This document shows positions 1 to 7,131 of a stretch of DNA of 42,213 nucleotides, piece after piece; positions within the stretch are counted from its first letter, which is position 1; each line of letters begins with the position of its first letter. Origin of the DNA: an uncultured Lachnospiraceae bacterium (GTDB lineage: Bacteria > Bacillota > Clostridia > Lachnospirales > Lachnospiraceae); the NCBI GenBank assembly GCA_946536155.1, contig CAMNEB010000005.1, forward strand, positions 1 to 42,213, in the 5' to 3' direction. The notes below the pieces were generated by a model. It did not search any database. It was not told the origin of the DNA and was given only the letters and a program-made list of their open reading frames with translations. The translations under genes and the position numbers were made by a program.

Positions 1-136
1 CAAAGGAAGCATTTTCATGCAAGCGGCAGGACCCGATTGCCCGCATAAAGTTGTGGCAAACGATGTGTCTCCGTGTTTCCTGCGCCTTGGGGGATGTTTC
101 ACTTTTCAAATGCAGTTCGCGACAAAGTTAATGCAA

Positions 137-166
137 TTGACAACAACTTTGAACATGGCTTTTAAG
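137..166 (+). promoter_or_regulatory. Possible promoter for the unknown gene/CPBP pair
   Basis: A perfect TTGACA lies at 137-142, with the weak -10-like TTTAAG 18 bases further on. A better -10 match (TATAAC, 175-180) has no correctly spaced -35. The -35 box lies between the half-sites AAAGTT (124-129) and AACTTT (145-150), which could be an operator. This is the only promoter-like signal before the gene at 224, and it is weak. Confidence 0.3.
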
Positions 167-223
167 GGTTTTGTTATAACGATCATGTCGAAAGCAAGAA
201 CGGACATGAAAGGAAGTGATGAC

Positions 224-781
224 ATGCTATCAGCAGCATATGTAAAAGGCGGAAGCATTTATGATATCAGGGCAAGGGATCTGGACAAAGTTTTTTCGGA
301 CAGGGCTTACGGCTTCGGGGCCAACAGAGATCTGCTGAAACTAGAATGCGGTGAGACGATAAAAAACAGAGGAAAGGTGTACGCCGTATTTTTCAAAAAA
401 AGACTCGTTGGCCTGTACATCCTCGAACGCACGGAAATGCTTTTGAATCTTAAGACCAGGATACTGAATCCGATGGATGATCTGGTGAGTGAGGAACTCG
501 ATAAAACGGTAAAGCTCCTGGTGCATAGCGAGATCAGAAATCTGAAGTATGACAAAGCCATCTGGAATGGAGAGGTCATTGATAAGGATTACAGCAGATC
601 AAATAATCCCGGAATTATGCTGGTGCTCATATGTCTGGCTTCAAATCCTCTTCTGACAACCTGTCTTCAGAAAGGCCTCGGGGATCCCGGTACGGTGCTC
701 GCAATCGTAATGAATATATCACTGATAGTATTTATTCTTGTTTATTATGTAAAATTTTTTTATGGAGGAAATAAAAAATGA
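224..781 (+). CDS. Unknown protein with two C-terminal membrane segments
   Basis: I do not recognise this family. The ORF track begins at 17, but the in-frame ATG at 224 (MLSAAY) follows AAGGAAG by about 8 bases and gives a 185-residue protein, which is the better start. The first ~125 residues are soluble, charged and mixed alpha/beta. The stretch KVYAVFFKKRLVGLYILE is faintly like the central strands of a GNAT acyltransferase, but no acetyl-CoA loop is visible. Two hydrophobic segments follow near the C-terminus (around IMLVLICLASNPLL and VLAIVMNISLIVFILVYYV). Its stop overlaps the start of the CPBP gene in an ATGA, so the two are probably translated together and may act together at the membrane. 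Confidence 0.7.
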   Translation: MLSAAYVKGGSIYDIRARDLDKVFSDRAYGFGANRDLLKLECGETIKNRGKVYAVFFKKRLVGLYILERTEMLLNLKTRILNPMDDLVSEELDKTVKLLVHSEIRNLKYDKAIWNGEVIDKDYSRSNNPGIMLVLICLASNPLLTTCLQKGLGDPGTVLAIVMNISLIVFILVYYVKFFYGGNKK

Positions 782-1701
782 AAAAAGTGATCGGATGTAT
801 CGTTAAATGTGCGCTGATAATAGCAATGTACTTTGCAATACAGTTCCTTGTGAACATGGTCATCAATATCCCTGCGGATATTAAGGTCATGTCTGAACTT
901 GCGGCTCAGGGTATGGATACGAGGGCTGAGGAAACGATAAATCTCTATTATGAAAAATGCGAGGAGATAACCCAGGCAAATCTCGGTATCGTGAGTTTTA
1001 TCTCTGCTTCTATATCGGTACTGATAATATTCGGTATCGTATGTATCAACAGAAGATCTGCTGCAAAGAAGGAAGGTTCGGATACCGGGCGTAAAGAGAT
1101 AAGAGCCGCTGCGCGCAGAGAACTCGGGATCAATAAGATAAATGTAAAAACCGCACTTATTGCGATCTTCGCCGGAGCTGGTCTTACATTTTTGATCAAC
1201 GGTGTCCTTAATGTCCTCCCTATCCCCGAATGGATACTTGAATCATATTCGGATGCTTCATCCGGCATCAGTAATACCGGATTTATAGGCCAGCTCTTCG
1301 GAGTAGTCCTTGCACCTGCAATCGCAGAAGAGGTTCTTTTCAGAGGTGTGGTACTCGGAAATCTTAAGAAGGTAATGCCTGTATGGGCGGCTGTGATTCT
1401 CAGTTCCATTGCGTTCGGTCTGGTCCACGGCAATCTTCTCTGGATCTGTTATGCTTTTGTTCTTGGGGTCATAATTGCCTGTGCGGATCTTAAGCTCGGC
1501 TCCATCATACCCGGAATGATAATGCATTTTATCTTCAACTTTACCGGTATCATATTTGAAAATATAGATCTCCCCGGCATTGTTTTTGCAGTCCTTGCGA
1601 TCCTTGGAGCAGTTGTTCTTGCGGTATTCTTCCGCAGAAAGACCGCACCTGCATGTGCAGAATATGTACAGCCTGAAGGACATGGTGAAGTCGTAGGCTG
1701 A
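778..1701 (+). CDS. CPBP-family intramembrane metalloprotease
   Basis: This is a polytopic membrane protein of 307 residues with the three conserved CPBP (Abi/CAAX-protease-like) motifs: EExxxR at residues 184-189 (EEVLFR), FxxxH at 213-217 (FGLVH) and HxxxN at 250-254 (HFIFN). In this family the glutamates and histidines form the intramembrane catalytic site. Hydrophobic segments run from about 8-30, 70-90, 125-148 and through most of 170-290. Bacterial members include bacteriocin self-immunity proteins and peptide-processing enzymes, but the substrate here cannot be read. The gene overlaps the preceding unknown membrane gene by four bases and lies upstream of a LytTR/GHKL two-component system. 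Confidence 0.9.
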   Translation: MKKVIGCIVKCALIIAMYFAIQFLVNMVINIPADIKVMSELAAQGMDTRAEETINLYYEKCEEITQANLGIVSFISASISVLIIFGIVCINRRSAAKKEGSDTGRKEIRAAARRELGINKINVKTALIAIFAGAGLTFLINGVLNVLPIPEWILESYSDASSGISNTGFIGQLFGVVLAPAIAEEVLFRGVVLGNLKKVMPVWAAVILSSIAFGLVHGNLLWICYAFVLGVIIACADLKLGSIIPGMIMHFIFNFTGIIFENIDLPGIVFAVLAILGAVVLAVFFRRKTAPACAEYVQPEGHGEVVG

Positions 1702-1722
1702 TCCCGTGACCGGTACGGGAAA

Positions 1723-1772
1723 CATGACAAACGAAACTGCCCCGTGTCCCATGCGACAGACGAAATGTCCCC
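1723..1772 (-). repeat. Two copies of a dispersed GGGGACRTTTCG repeat
   Basis: Read on the minus strand, this segment holds two related ~22-base units: GGGGACATTTCGTCTGTCGC (1750-1772) and CGGGGCAGTTTCGTTTGTCA (1723-1744). Two more units of the same consensus occur at 29057-29111. The block lies between the CPBP stop and the promoter of the LytTR system and is preceded by a small CCCGT/ACGGG hairpin (about 1704-1720). It looks like a non-coding, REP-like intergenic repeat. Confidence 0.6.
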
Positions 1773-1783
1773 TTGTTCTGCGG

Positions 1784-1814
1784 AATTGTAAACAGGGATC
1801 AAAAATTGTAAAAT
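1784..1814 (+). promoter_or_regulatory. Promoter of the LytTR/GHKL system with a 9-bp direct repeat
   Basis: TTGTAA (1786-1791) and TAAAAT (1809-1814) are separated by exactly 17 bases. The nonamer AATTGTAAA occurs twice, at 1784-1792 and 1804-1812, with starts 20 bases apart, so each copy overlaps a promoter element. Paired 9-bp direct repeats about two helical turns apart are what LytTR-domain regulators such as AgrA bind, so autoregulation by the next gene is plausible. That role is inferred. Confidence 0.5.
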
Positions 1815-1883
1815 AGTTTTGGTTTTGGAACGCTCGCCGGAATGGACGAAATGATCCCGGAAAGTCGGATGATGAGGTGAAAA

Positions 1884-2585
1884 ATGAGAATAGCTGTCTG
1901 CGATGATGAGGAAAGATTCAGATCGGATATACAGAGTCATATCGATAAACTGTACGGAAGCCTTGACGTCATCGTGGACAGCTTTTCCGACGGAAGGGAC
2001 CTGATACACAGGTTCGAAGAAAAACCGTATGATGCGGTTTTTCTTGATATTGAGATGCCTCAGATGGACGGCATAACTCTTGCCAGAAAACTCAGAGAAA
2101 TAAGCGACAGCGTCTTCATCATCTTCCTCACAGGGCACGTGGAATATGCCCTTGAAGGGTACGAGGTCAATGCCCTCAGGTATCTCACCAAGCCGGTCAA
2201 CGAAGATAAACTGAAGGAAGTCCTTAAGTTTATCTCGGACAGGATGTCCGACAGGCGGCAGATCAGGATCAAAACCGATGGTGAAGAATTATTCATAGAT
2301 GTGAAGGATATAATCTATCTGGAAGCACAGAACCAGTACGTTATGATCTACACTGCGGATAACAGCTATCTTGTCAGATATAATCTTTCTGATTATGAAA
2401 AGCAGCTCAAAAAGGACGGTTTCTTCAAGGTCCACAGAAGCTATCTTGTATCCCTTTCCAAGGTCAAAAAGCTGGGAAAGGGCGAAGTCTTCATGGAGGG
2501 GGATATATCGGTTCCCGTCAGCAGGAGCGCTGCTTCAGAGCTTAAGGATGCTCTTTATATGTATCTTGAGAATAATGCTTTTTAA
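1884..2585 (+). CDS. LytTR-family response regulator (AgrA/LytR type)
   Basis: This 233-residue protein has an N-terminal receiver domain (about 1-118) with acidic residues D7/D8, the phospho-acceptor D55 in FLDIEMP and the conserved lysine in LTKPVN at 103. A C-terminal LytTR DNA-binding domain follows (about 132-228) with the typical IIYLEAQNQYV and FFKVHRSYLV stretches. The ATG follows a GAGGTG site. The cognate kinase gene starts 12 bases downstream, so this is a standard AgrA/AgrC-like pair. No agrB or agrD homologue is visible nearby. The target may be its own promoter, which carries a paired 9-bp repeat. Confidence 0.93.
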   Translation: MRIAVCDDEERFRSDIQSHIDKLYGSLDVIVDSFSDGRDLIHRFEEKPYDAVFLDIEMPQMDGITLARKLREISDSVFIIFLTGHVEYALEGYEVNALRYLTKPVNEDKLKEVLKFISDRMSDRRQIRIKTDGEELFIDVKDIIYLEAQNQYVMIYTADNSYLVRYNLSDYEKQLKKDGFFKVHRSYLVSLSKVKKLGKGEVFMEGDISVPVSRSAASELKDALYMYLENNAF

Positions 2586-2597
2586 GGATGAACATGT

Positions 2598-4055
2598 ATG
2601 ACTTATGGTGAATTCTTACCTTCGGACATTACTAACCAGATCGTAGTATGGCTCTCATGTATCTGCGAGGGTACGATGGCGATCGGCATGCAGCTTTTCT
2701 TTCTCTGCTTTTTCGGAAAAAAGATCACAATAAAAAAATCTACCGTTATGATCCCTATGATCACTGCATTGTGCTGCATTTTGATATCAGCTTCTTCTAC
2801 GGTCTATTATGTGGTGATGGGGCATCTCCATCCGGATATGATCATTCCCGGAACCGAAGCGGGAATGCCGGATTCCAATCCGCTTTCTCATATACTTGTT
2901 ATTGCTGCTTTTTTTACGGGAATATCCTCATGTTCAAAACGCAGGATACTTAACGGTATTGAGACTGTAATAGGCATATTTGCCTTTGAATTGTATATAC
3001 AGCTCATGATCATGGTCGTGATCGCTTTTTTATCCGATAATATTCATGATTCCTTCGAAGACATGATCAACATAATGGTCAATGAATCAAACCGTCTTTT
3101 CTGGATAATCTATTTCTTAATCTGTTTTTCATCTGTTTTATATGTTTATTTCAGAATTTACAGAAGGCATAATCATATGTATATCAGGGTGGGATACAGA
3201 TTGCTTTTTATTGTCTGGGAGTTTGCTCTGATAGTAGGTATTGTCTCTAATTTTTTCGATGAAAAAAATGAATCTGAACTGATAACAGCAATGGGACAGC
3301 TGATAGGGATCATGTTCCCGATCCTTGCGATAGGCGTTCCTTTCCTGATACTTGTCATAGTATCCAGGAAAAATGAGATCCAGAAAAATGCCATACAGGA
3401 GGAATATATCTCTTCGGAGCTTGATTATATCGGACAATACAAGAAGAACCAGGAGGAGACCAGAAGATTCCGCCACGATATCATCAACAATCTGTCAATG
3501 GTATCGGCTCTTCTGAAAGATGAGAAAAAAGAAGAAGCGGAAAACTATCTTGATGAGCTGCTTGGAAATGTCCGTGGCATGTCACCTAAGTATGTCACCG
3601 GAGACGAGATGCTGGACTGCCTCATAGGAATGAAGGTTACGCGAATGGAGGCATCCGGGATCGGATTTACGCTTGACGGCACATGTGCGGGAGGCCTCGG
3701 AATGAAACCCGTGGATGTCTGCACCGTATTTGCCAATGCTATTGACAATGCCATCGAAGCCTGCGAGAGAATGCCTGAAGGCAGCGGGAAATGGATACGG
3801 TTCGAGCTCAAACAGGCCGGACAGTTCTTTAACATCAGGCTTTCCAATACATATCAGGATGATGATGGGAAAAGGGACAGGCTCAGGGTCTTTGAACCGG
3901 GAAGCAGAAGGACCTCCAAGAAGGATAAGGATCTTCACGGCTATGGTTCCATCAACATAATGAATACCGTTGAGAAGTACAACGGAATGATAAAAGAAGA
4001 GAGCAAAGACTCTGTCTTTACTCTCTCCATAATGCTTCCGAAGAGCAGCACATAA
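2598..4055 (+). CDS. GHKL-domain sensor histidine kinase (AgrC-like)
   Basis: This 485-residue protein has an N-terminal membrane region (about 15-255, six or so hydrophobic segments). A cytoplasmic dimerisation segment follows with FRHDIINNL at 291-299 (phospho-acceptor H293), then a GHKL ATPase domain with the N box NAIDNAIEAC at 380-389 and a HGYGSINIM glycine box near 445. This is the AgrC/ComD-like class, which usually senses peptides and partners LytTR regulators, as the preceding gene does. The ligand is unknown. The gene is cotranscribed with the regulator, and convergent degV follows. Confidence 0.92.
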   Translation: MTYGEFLPSDITNQIVVWLSCICEGTMAIGMQLFFLCFFGKKITIKKSTVMIPMITALCCILISASSTVYYVVMGHLHPDMIIPGTEAGMPDSNPLSHILVIAAFFTGISSCSKRRILNGIETVIGIFAFELYIQLMIMVVIAFLSDNIHDSFEDMINIMVNESNRLFWIIYFLICFSSVLYVYFRIYRRHNHMYIRVGYRLLFIVWEFALIVGIVSNFFDEKNESELITAMGQLIGIMFPILAIGVPFLILVIVSRKNEIQKNAIQEEYISSELDYIGQYKKNQEETRRFRHDIINNLSMVSALLKDEKKEEAENYLDELLGNVRGMSPKYVTGDEMLDCLIGMKVTRMEASGIGFTLDGTCAGGLGMKPVDVCTVFANAIDNAIEACERMPEGSGKWIRFELKQAGQFFNIRLSNTYQDDDGKRDRLRVFEPGSRRTSKKDKDLHGYGSINIMNTVEKYNGMIKEESKDSVFTLSIMLPKSST

Positions 4056-4077
4056 AAGCTGCATATTCTGTTTTGTT
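4045..4077 (+). terminator. Weak terminator-like hairpin after the histidine kinase
   Basis: GCAGC (4045-4049) and GCTGC (4058-4062) can form a short stem that spans the stop codon. It is followed by a T-rich stretch ending in GTTTTT. The stem is only five pairs, so this is a tentative end for the two-component operon. Confidence 0.3.
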
Positions 4078-4106
4078 TTTACATCTCGATCACGATTCCG
4101 TACAAC

Positions 4107-4937
4107 TTACATCGCTATCACGACGCCGCCGGGATTTTCGTATGAAGTGGAGATCCCTCCGGCGTTTAATATTTTAACGTCGGTGAATCCGAATCTCTCG
4201 GTGAGTATCTTTGCTATCTTAAGGCACAGCTCCTTGCTGTCACACTGAGTGATCCTGACTTTCCTCGAGGGATCGATGCCTGCTTTTTCGATATGATAGA
4301 GCATCCTGTTTATGGCTCTGTTCATTCCGATCGCCTGGTCAATCTGCTTTATCTCACCGTCTTCACCGACGAGTACCGGCTTTACCTTCATAGTAGTTGC
4401 GACCACGGCCTTGATGCCTTTAAGCCTTCCGTTTCTCTTGAATGTCTCGAGATCGTCGAGAACAAATATGGTGAAAACCTCGTCGCGGTATGCCTCAACC
4501 TTTTCAACTGTTTCTTCGAAGGAGCATCCCGCGGCTTCACATTCTAAGATCTTCTCGCAGAGAACATGCTCGCCGGCTGCGGCGCTCTTTGAATCGAATA
4601 CATGAATGCGCACGCCCTCGTGTTCTTCTTCGAACATTTCCTTCGCGACCATTGCGCTGTTGTATACTCCGCTGAGCTTTGATGAGAGAGTTACGACATA
4701 GTTGTCACAATTCTCATCATATGCATTGTAGAAATCATCGGGAGATGGGCATGCCGATTTGGGATATCCGGGATCGTCTTTGATCATGCGAATCCATTCT
4801 TCCTGTGTCTTTCTTCCGTCATCCCTGTACTCAACGCCTCCGATTATCACGGACATGGGTACCCGAACAATATTTCCTTTTCGCATTTCGAGTTTCGTAA
4901 AATCACAGCAGCTGTCGCCTATTATCTTAATAGCCAT
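4107..4937 (-). CDS. DegV family protein (fatty-acid-binding)
   Basis: The product has the DegV fold pattern: an N-terminal IIGDSCCDF strand-loop, the conserved KSACPSPDDF segment and VVTLSSKLSGVYNSA, which line the fatty-acid pocket in known members. Some Firmicute DegV (FakB) proteins present fatty acids to the kinase FakA; no fakA is in this window. The track start at 4976 is 13 codons too long. The ATG at 4937 follows GGAGG by 7 bases and gives 276 residues, the normal family length. The gene is monocistronic, convergent with the histidine kinase gene and divergent from the ABC exporter transcript. Confidence 0.9.
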   Translation of the reverse strand: MAIKIIGDSCCDFTKLEMRKGNIVRVPMSVIIGGVEYRDDGRKTQEEWIRMIKDDPGYPKSACPSPDDFYNAYDENCDNYVVTLSSKLSGVYNSAMVAKEMFEEEHEGVRIHVFDSKSAAAGEHVLCEKILECEAAGCSFEETVEKVEAYRDEVFTIFVLDDLETFKRNGRLKGIKAVVATTMKVKPVLVGEDGEIKQIDQAIGMNRAINRMLYHIEKAGIDPSRKVRITQCDSKELCLKIAKILTERFGFTDVKILNAGGISTSYENPGGVVIAM

Positions 4938-4966
4938 ATATGCACCTCCGTAAAAAGTACATGACC

Positions 4967-4975
4967 ATTGTACCA
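4967..4975 (-). promoter_or_regulatory. Extended -10 promoter for degV
   Basis: On the minus strand TGGTACAAT reads as an extended -10 element (TGn followed by TACAAT), about 30 bases before the degV start. No good -35 lies at 17 bases, which extended -10 promoters can tolerate. Confidence 0.4.
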
Positions 4976-5051
4976 CCTTTTCATCCGGGATGCCGCCATA
5001 ATAAGAGAACTATAAAAATATGCCGGTGCAGATGAGGTGTAAAATTTTCTG

Positions 5052-5080
5052 TTGACACATCAGGGAGTCTCCCGTATACT
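5052..5080 (+). promoter_or_regulatory. Strong sigma-A promoter of the attenuated ABC exporter transcript
   Basis: TTGACA (5052-5057) and TATACT (5075-5080) are exactly 17 bases apart, the best consensus promoter in the window. Transcription would begin near 5087, leaving about 215 bases of leader before the first ABC gene at 5302. The leader holds a short ORF and a terminator. Confidence 0.8.
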
Positions 5081-5110
5081 AACGACTAATATTTCGAAAG
5101 CGTGATTTAC

Positions 5111-5224
5111 ATGATCGTACTTAATTCCCAGGCGACAAGAGAATATAAGCATCAGCCCATGTGTGTATACCATGGTTATTCTTATATTGTCTGTGATGAG
5201 GAAGACATACGGATCATGGTCTGA
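5111..5224 (+). CDS. 37-residue leader peptide ORF of an attenuator
   Basis: This ORF is too short for the track. It reads ATG ATC GTA CTT ... ATG GTC TGA and encodes 37 residues beginning MIVLNSQATREYK and ending CDEEDIRIMV; an in-frame GTG at 5102 could add three residues. The ribosome binding site is poor (only GAAAG-like), as in some leader peptides. The bases encoding CDEE contain TGATGAGGA (5194-5202), the exact complement of the 5' arm of the terminator 20 bases after the stop. It resembles in layout the Bacillus subtilis bmrB leader in front of bmrCD, where translation controls readthrough into a heterodimeric ABC exporter. A structural peptide (two cysteines, acidic tail) exported by the downstream pair is the alternative. 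Confidence 0.6.
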   Translation: MIVLNSQATREYKHQPMCVYHGYSYIVCDEEDIRIMV

Positions 5225-5283
5225 TACGTTTTTATCTGCTAACTATCCTCATCAGACTGTAACGGTTTGATGAGGATTTTTTT
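5194..5283 (+). promoter_or_regulatory. Three-segment antiterminator/terminator switch
   Basis: Segment 1 is TGATGAGGA (5194-5202, inside the leader ORF). Segment 2 is ATCCTCATCA (5245-5254). Segment 3 is TGATGAGGAT (5268-5277). Segments 2 and 3 form the terminator. Segments 1 and 2 can pair over 9 bases and extend to GTC/GAC by bulging two bases, which would disrupt the terminator. A ribosome paused before segment 1 would leave it free to pair and allow readthrough. The pairings are seen in the sequence; the mechanism is inferred. Confidence 0.6.
5245..5283 (+). terminator. Intrinsic terminator between leader ORF and ABC exporter genes
   Basis: A perfect 10-bp stem, ATCCTCATCA/TGATGAGGAT, can extend by four loop pairs including two G-U wobbles and is followed by seven T residues (5277-5283). 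It stands between a strong promoter and the exporter genes with no second promoter visible, so it should act as an attenuator. Confidence 0.85.
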
Positions 5284-5301
5284 ATACACTGAGGAGGGAA
5301 T

Positions 5302-7131
5302 ATGGAAAAGGATAAGAAATTATCTCTAAAACGGACGCTGGATAATGCGTTCTATGCTCTGGGGCTCGGAGCCGGATTCTCCAAACCCATTTTTTTCAAC
5401 ATCATTTTCATCGCGATCCTCGGGTACTTCCAGTGGGTTTTCTTTTCATCGGTATTTATGAAAAAAATAGTCGACAGCCTCGACAGAGGAGAGGACTACA
5501 GGAAGATCCTCGGCTATATAGGAGTGTGCGGCGTTATCGTTGCCTCGATGAATCTGTATCAGCACTATTTTGATAACGTAACACTCCCCATCGAGCTCAC
5601 ACGCCTCTACGGCAAGCTCTACCACATGCTCTTTGACAAGGCAAAAAATGTGGAGCTGCGCTGCTATGAGGATGCGGACTTCTATAACAGATACACCATG
5701 GCGATGGACGGAGCGGATCTGAGGATATCGGATATCATGCGCCGTTTCTGGGGAATGATCTTTGGTACCGTCGCAACGGGATTTGTTTTTTATCTGATGT
5801 TCTCCATCGATAAGTTTGCTGTCATATTCATCATCTGTCCCCTGGTGGGAAATTTTGTGTTCGGCAGCATCAAGAACAAATTTGAACTTAAGCGCTACAA
5901 GGAACAGGTGCCCGGCAACAAGATGATGAACTATGTGAGCCGCGCCATGTACCTTCCCGATTATGCCAAGGAGATGCGCCTCTTCGGAGTATATAATCTT
6001 CTGAAAAAACAGTACTCCGATGCTACGGACAATAACGTAAAAGCCGCATCAAAGTACGCATTTCCCAATGCTTTCGTCAATTTCTGGAAGATCACATTTA
6101 CTTTTTCCGTGATATTTGAAGGAGTCCTTTTCTATGCCATCTACAGGAATCTGGTCACCGGATCCATCTCGCTTGCGGACCTTACCATCATGACCAGTAT
6201 GATGGTGTCCATGACATGGATACTCATCGGACTCTTTGACGATATCGTCAACTTCATGAAGGACGGCGTCTTCATCGATAATCTCAGAGGCTTTCTGGAT
6301 TATAAGGAGACCATCCCCGAGGATTACGACGGAGATATCCCTGAGGGCTTTGATGTCCTTGAGTTTGACGGCGTATCTTTTTCATATACGGATGAAGAGA
6401 CGATAAAGGATCTTTCCTTTACGATAAAAAAAGGCGAGGTCGCGGCTCTTGTCGGACATAACGGTGCGGGCAAGACGACCATCATAAAGCTCCTCTTAAG
6501 ACTCTACGATCCCACAAGCGGAGTGATAAGGCTTAACGGAAGGGATATCAGGGAGTACAACCTTCATGCATACAGGGAACTGTTTGCAACGACCTTCCAG
6601 GATTTTGCGATCATGGGAATGTCCGTTAAGGACAATGTGCTGATGGGACGTCATTACGATGATGAGGATACCATTGTTTCGGATGCTCTGAAAAAGTCCG
6701 GTGTATATGAGAGGATCGGAAAGCTTGAGAAGGGCACGGACACCGTGATGACCAAAGAGTTTGATGAAAACGGAGCTGTCTTTTCCGGAGGTGAGAGCCA
6801 GAAGCTGGCGGTCTCAAGAACCTTCGCAAAGCCCGCACCTGTCAAGATATTCGATGAGCCTTCCAGCGCTCTCGATCCAATTGCGGAATTCGAACTCTTC
6901 AATAACATCGCCAAAGAGGGAAGCGACCATACGCTTCTGTTCATTTCCCACAGGCTTTCCAGCGTAAAGCACTGCGATAAGGTGTTCATGCTGGAAAAGG
7001 GCAGGATCATCGAAGAGGGATCCCATGAAGAACTTATGGCCCGTGACGGAAAATATGCCAAGATGTACCGCCGTCAGGCCAACAACTATCTTGCTATAGA
7101 AGATGAAGAGGGGGGGCTGAGTAATGCCTGA
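5302..7131 (+). CDS. ABC exporter half-transporter, subunit 1
   Basis: This 609-residue protein has an N-terminal six-helix membrane domain (about 25-330) fused to a nucleotide-binding domain. Walker A is VGHNGAGKTT at about 384, the signature is FSGGE (a variant of LSGGQ) at about 494, Walker B is VKIFDEP near 514 with the catalytic glutamate, and the H-loop is ISHRLSS near 547. The membrane domain carries CYEDADFYNRY, the YDNPxFYN-like stretch seen in NisT-like and related exporters. The ATG follows GAGGAGGG. The gene lies behind an attenuator, and its end overlaps the next half-transporter by 8 bases, so the two probably form a heterodimer. Drug efflux or peptide export are both possible. 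Confidence 0.9.
   Translation: MEKDKKLSLKRTLDNAFYALGLGAGFSKPIFFNIIFIAILGYFQWVFFSSVFMKKIVDSLDRGEDYRKILGYIGVCGVIVASMNLYQHYFDNVTLPIELTRLYGKLYHMLFDKAKNVELRCYEDADFYNRYTMAMDGADLRISDIMRRFWGMIFGTVATGFVFYLMFSIDKFAVIFIICPLVGNFVFGSIKNKFELKRYKEQVPGNKMMNYVSRAMYLPDYAKEMRLFGVYNLLKKQYSDATDNNVKAASKYAFPNAFVNFWKITFTFSVIFEGVLFYAIYRNLVTGSISLADLTIMTSMMVSMTWILIGLFDDIVNFMKDGVFIDNLRGFLDYKETIPEDYDGDIPEGFDVLEFDGVSFSYTDEETIKDLSFTIKKGEVAALVGHNGAGKTTIIKLLLRLYDPTSGVIRLNGRDIREYNLHAYRELFATTFQDFAIMGMSVKDNVLMGRHYDDEDTIVSDALKKSGVYERIGKLEKGTDTVMTKEFDENGAVFSGGESQKLAVSRTFAKPAPVKIFDEPSSALDPIAEFELFNNIAKEGSDHTLLFISHRLSSVKHCDKVFMLEKGRIIEEGSHEELMARDGKYAKMYRRQANNYLAIEDEEGGLSNA

Noticed and set aside
1449-2138. 229-residue minus-strand ORF spanning the CPBP end and LytTR start
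   Set aside because: It runs through a non-coding repeat and antisense to two well-supported genes, with low-complexity translation.
5111-5224. Leader ORF as an AgrD-type cyclic peptide precursor for the LytTR/GHKL system
   Set aside because: There is no agrB in the window and no amphipathic N-terminal helix, and the conserved-looking bases are explained by hairpin pairing.
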